Shown piece after piece: positions 45,685 through 53,538 of a DNA stretch of 64,000 nt (positions within the stretch are counted from its first letter, which is position 1; every line of letters begins with the position of its first letter). The stretch comes from Lysobacterales bacterium (GTDB taxonomy: Bacteria > Pseudomonadota > Gammaproteobacteria > Xanthomonadales > Rhodanobacteraceae): positions 100,196-164,195 of the forward strand of contig JADKJL010000005.1 of the NCBI GenBank assembly GCA_016721015.1, written 5' to 3'. The translations under genes and the position numbers were made by a program. A model generated the notes under the pieces. The model was not told the DNA's origin, did no database searches, and saw nothing but the letters and a program-made list of their open reading frames with translations.

Positions 45685-46101
45685 CTACGTGGGCAGGTTT
45701 TCGTACCAATCCGGATCTTGCAGAAGTCGTTCTGGATCCATTTGATAGAGGTGTGAATCAACGAAGCCGCAGAACTTTCGGCGCACGGCGGGCGGAAGTT
45801 TCGGTGACAGCACAGGACATGGTTCGACCGGGTAGGGAAAACGTTTGCGTGCAATCTGGCCCAAGGTCGGCAGGTCCGGAAAGGGCAGATTGAATTGCAA
45901 CACGGGCCGACCGGATGCAGGCAACTGACACTTACTCGGCCACGGCCCGTAGTACTCATCGTATCGCGTGGAGATGATCAGGCAGGGTTGATCAGGAGGG
46001 AGGTATCGGCCTGCGCGTTGAGTCGCTGAGAGTGCGCGGCCACTACTATCCGAGGGCCAGGGGCCATTAATGATCTTGGCAGTCGTCCGTGCTCTCTTCA
46101 C
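45685..46101 (-). CDS. Hypothetical protein
   Basis: 138 residues, rich in Pro and aromatic residues (YGPWPS, FPYPVEPCPVLSPKLPP, DPDWYENLPT). It has no membrane segments and no recognised domain. The start could be later. It ends 39 nt before the alarmone-hydrolase-like gene on the same strand and may be its operon partner. Confidence 0.5.
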   Translation of the reverse strand: MKRARTTAKIINGPWPSDSSGRALSATQRAGRYLPPDQPCLIISTRYDEYYGPWPSKCQLPASGRPVLQFNLPFPDLPTLGQIARKRFPYPVEPCPVLSPKLPPAVRRKFCGFVDSHLYQMDPERLLQDPDWYENLPT

Positions 46102-46348
46102 GCGGGCATTATCGCTTGTCGGTCATCTCACGGGATGAGAAGAGGTGAGCTTGATCAGGGCTTGAGAGCGAGCTTGCCGCCAATTGTCGGGCGCGCTGGA
46201 GCAGGGAAGGCCAGTCATATGTAAAGTCGAGCATTCGACAATTTTTTTTGACTGGTTTGTAAAATTCGCCTCGTGTCTATTGCGTGCCGAAATCGGTCCA
46301 CAAGGAACTGCTGGTGATCCAGTGCTTGCCAGATGGCTCGAATACAGC

Positions 46349-46378
46349 GATATTCGCTATTCGCGAATAGCGAATATC
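46349..46378. promoter_or_regulatory. 30-bp perfect palindrome, putative operator
   Basis: Each 15-nt arm reads GATATTCGCTATTCG and its exact complement, with no spacer. It ends 10 nt before the start codon of the HTH gene. Internal ATTCGC/GCGAAT sub-repeats suggest binding of two protein dimers. It would also fold into a strong hairpin covering the ribosome-binding region. Confidence 0.75.
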
Positions 46379-46388
46379 AGGTGTCGCC

Positions 46389-46922
46389 ATGGAACTGAAG
46401 CCCCAAGATCTGCTTGTTTTGCTCAAGGTTGCGGCCCATCCACGCCAGCGCTGGACGTATGCCGCATTGGGCGAATCGCTGTCCATGAGTGCGTCGGAGG
46501 TGCATGCCAGCGTCAAGCGCGCGGTTGGTGCCGGCCTTGCAGTGGTGCGCGGTCGTGGTGATTGGTCCCCGCTTCGACCTGCATTGCTGGAGTTTGCCCT
46601 GCACGGGGTGCGCTATGTCTGGCCGGCTGTACCCGGACCGGTGAAGCGCGGCGTTCCGACCGGGTTTGGCGCCGAACCCTTGCTGGCACATATCACGGCA
46701 GCGCCCGGCGAGGCGCCGGTTTGGGCGTATGCCGGCGGCAGTGCCAAAGGTCCCAGCCTTTCGCCCATCTATCGCACGGTGCCACAGGCCGCGTTGGCGG
46801 ATCCCGCATTGCACCGCTTGCTCGCTTTGCAGGATGCCCTGCGTGCCGGTCGCGCCCGCGAGCGCGCGATGGCGGCAAAGTTGTTGCCGATCGAGCTGGA
46901 GGCAGCCGATGCGCGCGGATGA
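46389..46922 (+). CDS. Winged-helix regulator, antitoxin-like partner of a nucleotidyltransferase
   Basis: 177 residues. The N-terminal 60 residues form a winged helix (DLLVLLKVAAHPRQRWTYAALGESLSMSASEVHASVKRAVGAGLAV). The rest (LLEFALHGVRYVWPAVPGPVKRGVPTG) is of unknown type but recurs with adjacent nucleotidyltransferases. Its gene overlaps the next by 14 nt and is preceded by a perfect palindrome, the usual set-up of an autoregulated antitoxin. No experimental family name is claimed. Confidence 0.75.
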   Translation: MELKPQDLLVLLKVAAHPRQRWTYAALGESLSMSASEVHASVKRAVGAGLAVVRGRGDWSPLRPALLEFALHGVRYVWPAVPGPVKRGVPTGFGAEPLLAHITAAPGEAPVWAYAGGSAKGPSLSPIYRTVPQAALADPALHRLLALQDALRAGRARERAMAAKLLPIELEAADARG

Positions 46923-47592
46923 TCCAAATCTGATTTTTCTGCAGATTGTTGCGGAGGCGCTGGGTGATTTGCGGGAGTCGGTGGTGTTTGTCGGCGGCGC
47001 GGTGGCAGGGTTGCTGGTGACTGATCCCTTGGCAGCGAGTGTCCGCGCTACCAGGGATGTCGATGCGGTCATCAAGGCGGAGCGCGCGCAATTTCGTCGT
47101 GTTGAGAAACATCTGGCGGCAAAAGGCTTCGCCAATGACCTGGAGAGCGGCGTCATTTGCCGATGGGTGCATCGGGATTCCGGCGTGTTGTTCGACCTTA
47201 TGCCGGTTGACCCTGCAATCCTTGGCTTCTCCAATCGCTGGTATTCCTATGCAGTGGAAACCGCGCAGCGGGTAGAACTGGCGGATGGAATATCGATTCG
47301 CATGGCGACGGCCGTGGCCTTTGTGGCGACCAAACTTGAGGCGTATGCGGGGCGAGGTGGAGGTGACGTTCTGGCGAGCCACGATATCGAGGATGTGCTC
47401 AACATTGTCGATGGCCGCGAGGAGCTGGCAGGCGAATTGGCGAGTGCGCCACCGGAGCTGCGCAAGGCGATCAGCGTTGCCTTGACGGAGCTTCTGGCCC
47501 ATCCCGATTTTATCGGCGGGTTGCCCGGCATGATTGCCGAATCGGAGCGCGCGGCTATCGTCGAGCAGCGATTGCGGAGTATGGCTTCATGA
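46909..47592 (+). CDS. Nucleotidyltransferase-fold protein, AbiEii-like toxin candidate
   Basis: 227 residues from ATG at 46909. The polymerase-beta fold signature is present: VFVGGAVAGLLV (GG at 29-30) and ATRDVDAVI with Asp50 and Asp52 as metal ligands. The middle part (IRMATAVAFVATKLEAYAGRGGGD, SHDIEDVLNIVDGREEL) matches the helical half of AbiEii/MNT-type proteins, some of which modify tRNA. Overlap with the upstream regulator gene supports a toxin-antitoxin pair. Confidence 0.8.
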   Translation: MRADDPNLIFLQIVAEALGDLRESVVFVGGAVAGLLVTDPLAASVRATRDVDAVIKAERAQFRRVEKHLAAKGFANDLESGVICRWVHRDSGVLFDLMPVDPAILGFSNRWYSYAVETAQRVELADGISIRMATAVAFVATKLEAYAGRGGGDVLASHDIEDVLNIVDGREELAGELASAPPELRKAISVALTELLAHPDFIGGLPGMIAESERAAIVEQRLRSMAS

Positions 47593-47829
47593 GCTGGCTC
47601 AACTGACTTTACCCGGGCACGCTTCGAGGATCCGGTATTGAATCTTGAATTCACGGAGTATCGAAGGCCAGGTATGGCCGAATGATGCTAACTTTGGCTC
47701 GCCGCGCCTCGAAACGGCTTGTCCCAAACGTTGAGGGTCTGAATCTTGAATCGAGGCCGAGTGCACTGAGCAAGTCCGATTCGGCACCTTGCTGATCGCG
47801 GGCAACGCCCAGATCGAGAACTTGACGAA

Positions 47830-47846
47830 AGTAACATAAAGGTTAC
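47830..47846. promoter_or_regulatory. Possible operator of the higB-like gene
   Basis: The short inverted repeat GTAAC, ATAAAG, GTTAC lies in an AT-rich patch about 10 nt before the toxin start. HigA-type antitoxins bind such sites upstream of their operon. Confidence 0.4.
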
Positions 47847-47854
47847 CATATGCC

Positions 47855-48343
47855 ATGACATGGAAGGTCGAGGAATACATCGCCGAGGGGGGCTCCATCC
47901 CCTACCGGGACTGGTTTGATGGCCTAGCAGGCTGTTGAAATTCTACTCAGGCGGCACGATACGGCGGCAAAACGTGCCTCAAAATGCTCATTTACCGCAT
48001 GTAAACTGCGCTTTTTCGGCCCGTTTCGCCTTGTCTCGCACTCGCCTGAGCGAATTTCAACAGCCTGCTGGATGTGCAAGCCGCCGCCAAGGTGGCTACT
48101 GCGGTGTTGCGAATGGAGATGGGTAATACATCTTCGGTGAAGTGGTTTGGCGGTATTGGTGAGTACAGGATCGACTGGGGGCCGGGCTACCGTATCTATC
48201 TCATGCGTGACGGACAAACGCTGATCGTGTTGTTCACCGGTGGCACCAAGGCCTGCCAGAGGGACGACATCAAGCGGGCCGTGCAGCTGAAAGATGCGTA
48301 TCGGGCGCGCAAGGCGCGGGCAAAAAAGAGAGATGAATCATGA
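47855..48343 (+). pseudogene. RelE/HigB-type toxin interrupted by a MITE
   Basis: The N-terminal part MTWKVEEYIAEGGSIPYRDWFDGL stops at a 144-bp inserted element. The remainder resumes as DVQAAAKVATAVLRMEMGN and ends with YRIYLMRDGQTLIVLFTGGTKACQRDDIKRA, the usual end of this toxin type. Removing the element restores one frame of about 115 residues (GGCCTGGATGTG at the junction). A GTG at 48074 could still start translation of the C-terminal part. The stop overlaps the antitoxin start as ATGA. Confidence 0.88.
47926..48069. mobile_element. 144-bp MITE with long terminal inverted repeats
   Basis: The ends are AGCAGGCTGTTGAAATTC and its complement, and similarity extends to about 28 bp per end with one small gap (then CTCAGGCG). 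Inner parts also form an imperfect whole-length palindrome. There is no coding capacity. Target duplication is at most one or two bases (CT or T). The parent insertion sequence cannot be named from this window. Confidence 0.88.
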
Positions 48344-48654
48344 CGCTGACCAGAGACTTCAAGCAGACCATCGTGGAGCGCGTGCAGCGTGAGCCGGCAT
48401 TTGCCGCGGCGCTGCTGGACGAGGCCGCATCGCTGTTCCTCAACGGAGAACCGGCGACAGCCCGAGTGATCCTGCGCGATCTGGTCAATGCCACTGTGGG
48501 TTTCGAAGGCCTGGCCAAGGCGACGGAACGGCCCAGCAAAAGTTTGCACCGCATGTTGTCCGCCAACGGTAACCCCAGCATGGACAACCTTGCCGCGATT
48601 TTCGATGTGCTGCGCCGAAATCTGCAGGTGAATATCGAGGTTCGCGCCGCGTGA
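48340..48654 (+). CDS. HigA-like antitoxin
   Basis: 104 residues. The pattern TRDFKQTIVERVQREPAFAAALLDEAASLFLNGEPATARVILRDLVNATVGFEGLA, then KSLHRMLSANGNPSMDNLAAIFDVLRR, is the helix-turn-helix antitoxin that accompanies this toxin type. It starts at ATG in the toxin stop (ATGA) and its own stop overlaps the next gene as GTGA. With the toxin split by a MITE it may be a free-standing antitoxin. Confidence 0.85.
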   Translation: MTLTRDFKQTIVERVQREPAFAAALLDEAASLFLNGEPATARVILRDLVNATVGFEGLAKATERPSKSLHRMLSANGNPSMDNLAAIFDVLRRNLQVNIEVRAA

Positions 48655-48836
48655 CTGTCGAAAAATCCGGACTGGATGAGTGTAGTGCCGACTTCTATGC
48701 AGTTGCGGAAAAACGCTACGCCGCATTCGTCGAGTCCGGGGAAACCATCTCCTGGAACGACATGCGTGCCTACCTTGAAAGGCGCATCGCGGGCAAACCC
48801 GCACGGCGCCCGGTGGCCCGTAAGCTGGCGAAATAG
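48651..48836 (+). CDS. Small antitoxin-like protein
   Basis: 61 residues from GTG at 48651 (GTGA overlap with the HigA-like gene). The segment ESGETISWNDMRAYLERRIAGKPARRPVARKLAK resembles the C-terminal toxin-binding helix of small antitoxins that pair with RelE-type toxins. No toxin of its own follows. It may be the tail of a fused or lost second module. Confidence 0.6.
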   Translation: MTVEKSGLDECSADFYAVAEKRYAAFVESGETISWNDMRAYLERRIAGKPARRPVARKLAK

Positions 48837-48862
48837 CGTGGTGGGTATTTGAGTAATTTCGA

Positions 48863-49014
48863 GGGTCAAGTCCTGAATGTTGAATTTGGGCCGATGTTGC
48901 CGCCTAGGTTGATCAGCGATTCCGCCTACCTCTTCTGTTCAGGGCTTTCTCCGGGCAACTGATCTGAGGTAGTTCGGATTCGCCCCAGCCGCTGTGGTGC
49001 AGGAGGGTCGGTGA
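48863..49014. repeat. Divergent direct repeat flanking mazEF, copy 1
   Basis: Contains TCCTGAATGTTGAATTTG, then TCTCCGGGCAACTGATCTGA, TTCGGATTCGCCCCAGCCG and TGGTGCAGGAGGGTCGG. The same elements in the same order recur at 49735-49880 with roughly two-thirds identity. Confidence 0.6.
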
Positions 49015-49033
49015 AATTGTGAGGGAATTCTCG

Positions 49034-49369
49034 CTACTCCAAAATTGCACGCACGGCATCGAGCGCCTCGGTAACCACGGCGAGCGGTGCGCGTTCAATT
49101 TTCTTGAACGTGCGAGCGCGGGCATCGACAGTTCGCGTCTGATCGCACAACACCACACCTTGCGTTCGCGTGCCGGCGCCCATCAGTGTCACGCTGAAAC
49201 CCGTTTCGCGCGAGGCATTGCTGCCTTGGGTAATTGGTGCCACCAACAGCAAGCCCGAGGCGTTGTTGAACGCGTCGGCTGAAAGTACAAGTACCGGCCT
49301 CGATCCACGGATCTCTCGGCCTTTCACTAGATCAAGGCTCAGCTCCAGAATATCGCCGCGAGCGGGCAT
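49034..49369 (-). CDS. mazF: MazF/PemK-type endoribonuclease toxin
   Basis: 111 residues from ATG at 49369; a GTG at 49378 overlapping the antitoxin stop (GTGA) is an alternative. Family motifs are RGDILELSLD, GSRPVLVLSADAFN, GLLLVAPITQG and VVLCDQTRTVDARAR. MazF cuts mRNA at short sequences. Its gene directly follows the antitoxin gene. Confidence 0.9.
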   Translation of the reverse strand: MPARGDILELSLDLVKGREIRGSRPVLVLSADAFNNASGLLLVAPITQGSNASRETGFSVTLMGAGTRTQGVVLCDQTRTVDARARTFKKIERAPLAVVTEALDAVRAILE

Positions 49370-49374
49370 CCGGC

Positions 49375-49626
49375 TCACAGCAACTCGCGACCGACTGCGC
49401 CGTCTTCCAGTGAATCATCATCGCGCTGCCAGGCTGCCGGCGACTTGGGGCTGGATGCCAAACGGTCAGCCAGGCTGCGACGTGCGGGCGTGACAGAAAG
49501 CGTGCGACCTTCGACGACCAGCTCAACAACGGAGCCGGCTTCCACGGCCAGCGTCTGCGCGATCGATTTGGGAATCGAGAGGATGATCGATCCGCCGGAT
49601 TGGCGAAGCGTTGCGGCACAGGACAT
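49375..49626 (-). CDS. mazE: MazE/AbrB-type antitoxin
   Basis: 83 residues from ATG at 49626. The AbrB swapped-hairpin start (ATLRQSGGSIILSIPKSIAQTLAVEAGSVVELVVEGRTLSVTP) is the DNA-binding part. The acidic C-terminus (DDDSLEDGAVGREL) is what usually blocks MazF. The stop precedes or overlaps the toxin start. GGTAAAATAATAG just upstream gives an AT-rich promoter zone. Confidence 0.88.
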   Translation of the reverse strand: MSCAATLRQSGGSIILSIPKSIAQTLAVEAGSVVELVVEGRTLSVTPARRSLADRLASSPKSPAAWQRDDDSLEDGAVGRELL

Positions 49627-49734
49627 GGCAGGGCCTCGTCGGGATGTTTTACTGGGGTAAAATAATAGGGCATGCGCCGTTACTCCACAAGGAGCGAAGC
49701 TGTGATCTGGCAATCCCTTCATTCTTTCGCGTCA

Positions 49735-49880
49735 AGGGTCTTGAATCTTGAATTCATGCGGATTTTGAATCCTCAGAGTGATCGGCGACCCCGCTGACCA
49801 CTTCGTAGGATTTTTTCCGGGCAACGGTTATGAGGGAATTCGGATTCACCCCAGCCGTGTGTGGTGCAGGAGGGCCGGGA
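49735..49880. repeat. Divergent direct repeat flanking mazEF, copy 2
   Basis: Second copy of the element at 48863-49014, same orientation, with TCTTGAATCTTGAATTC, TTCCGGGCAACGGTTATGA, TTCGGATTCACCCCAGCCG and TGGTGCAGGAGGGCCGG. The pair brackets the mazEF genes. Confidence 0.6.
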
Positions 49881-49910
49881 TCTTGCCCCGGGAATCTTCG
49901 TTGACTGCTG

Positions 49911-50234
49911 TCATTCGGCGCTCCCCATCCAGGCCGGAATGTCTCGCTTCGTGTGCAGCACCCGGCCCACATCGATTCGTTCCTCGTGCTCCACGTAGAA
50001 CGCAAGATGCGGGAAACCCTCGATTGGCCAGAACCGCAGCCGATCCAGCTTCAATGCGACCGAATAGCGTGTGGAACCCGTTTTCGCGTTTGCGCTTCTA
50101 TGACGGAGTGCGACTTCAACCGCTGCGACCCAGCGCCGTGTCAGGATCGTCCCACCTTCTTTCTTGTACCCGTCGGTGGTTTGTCTGAGATCGAGCCGGG
50201 CCTGCTTGGTAAGGAAAACGTGCTTGGCAATCAA
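49911..50234 (-). CDS. parE: ParE-type toxin
   Basis: 107 residues starting at TTG 50234, which overlaps the antitoxin stop (TTGA). The RelE/ParE fold is evident: VFLTKQARLDLRQTTDGYKKEGG, then RFWPIEGFPHLAFYVEHEERIDVGRVLHTKRDIPAWM. ParE toxins poison DNA gyrase; this is inferred from the ParD partner. Confidence 0.88.
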   Translation of the reverse strand: MIAKHVFLTKQARLDLRQTTDGYKKEGGTILTRRWVAAVEVALRHRSANAKTGSTRYSVALKLDRLRFWPIEGFPHLAFYVEHEERIDVGRVLHTKRDIPAWMGSAE

Positions 50235-50470
50235 GGCTCGGATTTGCCGTCGGCGATATCCCGCAATTCGGCAAAGAACGCATCGTCCGCCACTTGCCCC
50301 GCCCCGGAGTTGAATCCGTCCAGCAGCATCGTGCGCAGCTTTTCCGCATCGCGCTGCTTTCGGATCAGTTCACGCAGATACTCGCTACTGGAGCCATAGG
50401 CGTGTTCGCTGACTTGTTCGTCGACGAATTGCTTGAGTTCGTCGGGCAGGGAAATGTTCATGGTGGCCAT
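50231..50470 (-). CDS. parD: ParD-type antitoxin
   Basis: 79 residues. It has a ribbon-helix-helix N-terminus (MNISLPDELKQFVDEQVSEHAYGSSSEYLRELIRKQRD) and a toxin-binding C-terminal helix. It is followed by parE with a 4-nt overlap. A 17-bp palindrome lies just upstream as a likely autoregulatory site. Confidence 0.9.
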   Translation of the reverse strand: MATMNISLPDELKQFVDEQVSEHAYGSSSEYLRELIRKQRDAEKLRTMLLDGFNSGAGQVADDAFFAELRDIADGKSEP

Positions 50471-50481
50471 GGCGCGCTCCT

Positions 50482-50498
50482 ATGGCAAAGTTTGCCAT
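50482..50498. promoter_or_regulatory. ParD operator palindrome
   Basis: ATGGCAAA, G, TTTGCCAT is a perfect inverted repeat 12 nt upstream of the parD start, the usual place for ParD binding. Confidence 0.65.
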
Positions 50499-50875
50499 GC
50501 CAGTATGGAAGTGACCGTGACCGTCCGCAAGACCTCTCCAGTCTCTGGGGTGTGGCTACCGGGTTCTCTCCAAATCCGGTGTCAGCTTTTTCGCATCACT
50601 TGCTGACTTCACATGATTTTGCCGACGCTTCTGCCGGGCCAACTAAAAGGGATCTTCGTGGAAGCCAGTGGGTGATTCTGAAGCATTGGTACCGGCGAAA
50701 CCGGTGCAGAACAGGGCTTTGCGGATTACAGAGTTGTCCGGAGATTTGACTTGCCTTGTTGACGGTGACTTCAGTGAGGCTTCCTCAGCGTTTGCTGGGC
50801 GCCTGTCGATTCCCCGTTCACCCCCACGGCTGACGCATCGTTCTGGAGTGCGGCGCATTCTTCGCACGCGGGTTC

Positions 50876-50988
50876 CGTAGGTTGGTGCTGAGCACAGCGA
50901 AGCCCAACGAGGTGCGATCTTTCCTCCGCGTGACGTAGAACGTGCCGGAACAACCGTTGGGCTTCGCTGTGCTCAGCACCAACCTACG
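50876..50988. repeat. Perfect 34-bp inverted repeat with 45-nt spacer
   Basis: The arms 50876-50909 and 50955-50988 are exact complements; each holds GTTGGTGCTGAGCACAGCG or its complement. The type (GTAGGTTGG...GAAGCCCAAC) is a common dispersed repeat in GC-rich proteobacteria. Around it, 50499-50875 and 50989-51120 have no gene that I can support. Confidence 0.88.
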
Positions 50989-51124
50989 ATGGAAAGCGCT
51001 CACCGATAGTTTGCCGAAAAAGCTACGGATTGTGACCGAATGACCCACACGACTTCACGAAGACCCACTAAAAGATTGGTGGAACACGACAATCAGCAGC
51101 GCGGAATGCTGGTTTGCATGCGCA

Positions 51125-51151
51125 TGTCGATTCCGCCAATGCTCGCGCGTC
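51125..51151 (+). promoter_or_regulatory. Candidate ECF42-type promoter
   Basis: TGTCGA (51125-51130), 17 nt, CGTC (51148-51151), 53 nt before the VOC gene. As I recall, ECF42 promoters carry TGTCGA at -35 and CGA/TC at -10. The site is upstream of the cluster that contains an ECF42-like sigma gene. Confidence 0.5.
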
Positions 51152-51204
51152 GTAAGGGTGAGAGTCGGATTTCGGACTCGTTTCCCAACTACGGAGAACA
51201 CCAG

Positions 51205-51630
51205 ATGAATATTCAGCCTTATCTCTATTTCGACGGTCGCTGCGAAGACGCGATCACGTTTTACCGCGAAGCCGTTGGTGCCGAACTGGTCATGCTGATG
51301 CGCTTTGGCGAAGCACCTGATGGGGAAGGATGTGCGGGGCCGATGCCGCCGGCGGACAAGGTGATGCACGCGTGTCTGCAGATCGGTGACAGCCAGGTGC
51401 TGGTTTCCGACGGCTTTGCCGCGGGGAATCCCGAGTTCAAGGGTGTTTCGCTGTCGCTGAATGCCGACGACGATGCGCACGCCCGAAAGCTGTTTGATGC
51501 ACTGGCGCACGGTGGCCAGGTGCAGATGCCGCTGGCGGAAAGTTTTTTCGCGACCAGTTTCGGCATGCTGACCGATCGCTTCGGCGTGGCCTGGATCATC
51601 GTGGTGTCCAAACCCATGCCCGGCGCGTGA
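51205..51630 (+). CDS. PhnB-like VOC family protein
   Basis: 141 residues from ATG at 51205 with CGGAG upstream. The start MNIQPYLYFDGRCEDAITFYREAVGAEL, the AGPMPPADKVMHACLQIGDSQVLVSD middle and the FGMLTDRFGVAWIIV end are those of PhnB-like glyoxalase-fold proteins of unknown substrate. It is the first gene of the sigma-factor cluster. Confidence 0.85.
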   Translation: MNIQPYLYFDGRCEDAITFYREAVGAELVMLMRFGEAPDGEGCAGPMPPADKVMHACLQIGDSQVLVSDGFAAGNPEFKGVSLSLNADDDAHARKLFDALAHGGQVQMPLAESFFATSFGMLTDRFGVAWIIVVSKPMPGA

Positions 51631-51717
51631 TCTGCGCGAACCATCGCTAATCATTGGCATGTGGTGGCGCCCGTCTTCGGGGCCATTGCACTACCGCCGA
51701 ACATTGAGGAAACCACC

Positions 51718-52119
51718 ATGCGTTTCATGATGCTCATGATTCCCCGCGGCTATGACCAGGCGGCTCCCGGGACAATGCCGGAGCCGGAAGCGGTGCGTCG
51801 GATGATGGTCTACAACCGCGAGCTGCAACATGCCGGCGTGCTGCTCGGTTGCGATGGCCTGCATCCGCCATCGATGGGCGCACGGATCAGCTTCGCTGAA
51901 GGCAAGGGTCGCGTTGTCGACGGACCGTTCGCCGAGTCCAGAGAGGTGCTTGGCGGGTACTGGATGATCGACGTCGGCTCGCTCGCGGAAGCAATCGAGT
52001 GGGCGCGACGTTGCCCGGCCGGACCGGACGAAATCATTGAAGTGCGCCAGGTGCAGGAGCTGGCAGATTTTCCGCAGGAGATTCGCGCTGTCGTGGCCGG
52101 TGATGGGATTTCTGCCTGA
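51718..52119 (+). CDS. YciI-like DGPF-domain protein
   Basis: 133 residues. The domain marker VVDGPFAESREVLGGYWMIDV is complete. Such DGPF proteins are encoded next to ECF42 sigma factors and are their typical regulon members. The fold is ferredoxin-like; no catalytic role is established. Confidence 0.88.
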   Translation: MRFMMLMIPRGYDQAAPGTMPEPEAVRRMMVYNRELQHAGVLLGCDGLHPPSMGARISFAEGKGRVVDGPFAESREVLGGYWMIDVGSLAEAIEWARRCPAGPDEIIEVRQVQELADFPQEIRAVVAGDGISA

Positions 52120-52232
52120 GCGCATGGATGTCGATCGATCCGACATCGTGACTCAGGTTTCGCGATCGATCAAACCTGCGCAGTCCTGGCGCGTCTTGCA
52201 CGACGACCGGGGTGATGCTTTGATCGGCGCCC

Positions 52233-53498
52233 ATGCCCGTGACTGATGCTATCCGCCACCGAATCGAGGCCGTCTGGCGCATTGAAGCGCCGCGGTTGAT
52301 CGGCAGTCTTGCGCGCACGCTGCGCGATTTCGGTCTGGCCGAGGAAGTGGCCCAGGACGCGCTGGTCGCCGCGCTGGAGACCTGGCCAATCAAGGGCGTG
52401 CCCGAGCGGCCTGGGGCATGGTTGCTGACCACGGCCCGCCGGCGCGCGATCGACATCCTGCGTCACGCCACCTTGGCCACCCGCAAGCACGAACTGCTGG
52501 AACACGACATGTCGGGATGGACGCAATCCGATGACAACGCCACTGACACGGAAGACGAGTTCGGTGACGACTTGTTGCGCCTGATCTTCATCGCGTGTCA
52601 CCCGGTGTTGTCCACCGATGCGCGCGTGGCCTTGACCTTGCGCGTACTCGGCGGACTGACCACGCCGGAAATCGCGCGCGCCTTTCTGGTGCCGGAAGCG
52701 ACCGTGGCGCAGCGCATCGTGCGCGCCAAGAAAGTGCTGGCGGAAAAACAGGTTTCGTTTGAATTGCCACCGCCGGCGGAACTGGGTTCGCGCCTGGCCT
52801 CGGCGCTCGAAGTCGTCTATCTGATCTTCAACGAAGGTTATGCCGCGACCAGCGGGGACGATTGGATGCGTCCGCTGTTGTGTGCGCAAGCGCTGCGCCT
52901 GGCGCGCACGATCCTGTCGCTGGCCGGCGACGAACCCGAAGTGCATGGCCTGATCGCGCTGATGGAATTGCAGGCTTCGCGTTTTGCCGCCCGCGTGGAC
53001 GCCGCTGGACGACCGATTCTGCTCGCTGCACAGGATCGCTCGCGTTGGGACGCGGCGAGTATCCGTCGTGGTCTGGCGGCGCTGGCGCATGCCGAGGCGC
53101 TTGATGGCGCAGATGGTTCGTATGCATTGCAAGCGGCGCTGGCTGCCTGTCACGCGCGTGCCGAGCAGCATGATGCAACGGACTGGGCGCGCATCGTCGC
53201 GTTGTACACCCGGTTGGCGAACGTGGCACCGTCGCCGGTGATTCAGCTCAATCGCGCCGTGGCGCTCGCCATGCGTGACGGGCCGCAGGCTGGATTGGAT
53301 GCGCTCGCTCCGCTGCTCGAAGAACCGAGGATGGCGGGCTACCATTTGTTGCCGGGCGTGCGCGGTGATCTGCTCGAACGACTCGGCCGACTCGACGAGG
53401 CGCGTGCCGCGTTCGAGCAGGCGGCAGCCCTCGCCGGCAATGCGCGTGAACGCGAATTCTTGCTCGAACGGGCCGCCAGCCTGCGCCCCGTCAGTTGA
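52233..53498 (+). CDS. ECF42-type RNA polymerase sigma factor with C-terminal extension
   Basis: 421 residues. Sigma region 2 (RLIGSLARTLRDFGLAEEVAQDALVAALETW, then WLLTTARRRAIDILR) and region 4 (LTLRVLGGLTTPEIARAFLVPEATVAQRIVRAKKVL) occupy the first 180 residues. A long C-terminal part (DUF6596/TPR-like; VYLIFNEGYAATSGDD, ALNRAVALAMRDGP-type repeats) replaces an anti-sigma partner, and none is encoded nearby. This group is called ECF42. DGPF genes on both sides fit the known context. Confidence 0.92.
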   Translation: MPVTDAIRHRIEAVWRIEAPRLIGSLARTLRDFGLAEEVAQDALVAALETWPIKGVPERPGAWLLTTARRRAIDILRHATLATRKHELLEHDMSGWTQSDDNATDTEDEFGDDLLRLIFIACHPVLSTDARVALTLRVLGGLTTPEIARAFLVPEATVAQRIVRAKKVLAEKQVSFELPPPAELGSRLASALEVVYLIFNEGYAATSGDDWMRPLLCAQALRLARTILSLAGDEPEVHGLIALMELQASRFAARVDAAGRPILLAAQDRSRWDAASIRRGLAALAHAEALDGADGSYALQAALAACHARAEQHDATDWARIVALYTRLANVAPSPVIQLNRAVALAMRDGPQAGLDALAPLLEEPRMAGYHLLPGVRGDLLERLGRLDEARAAFEQAAALAGNAREREFLLERAASLRPVS

Positions 53499-53538
53499 TG
53501 ATTTTTCCGGACTCTCAAACCAAGGAACCTGTTGCGCC

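Noticed and set aside
47593..50000. Integron cassette array (several toxin-antitoxin units with repeats)
   Set aside because: Flanking repeats lack attC core sites and no integron integrase is present.
50511..50880. Short open frames between parDE and the inverted repeat
   Set aside because: No ribosome-binding sites, no recognisable sequence and no codon preference.
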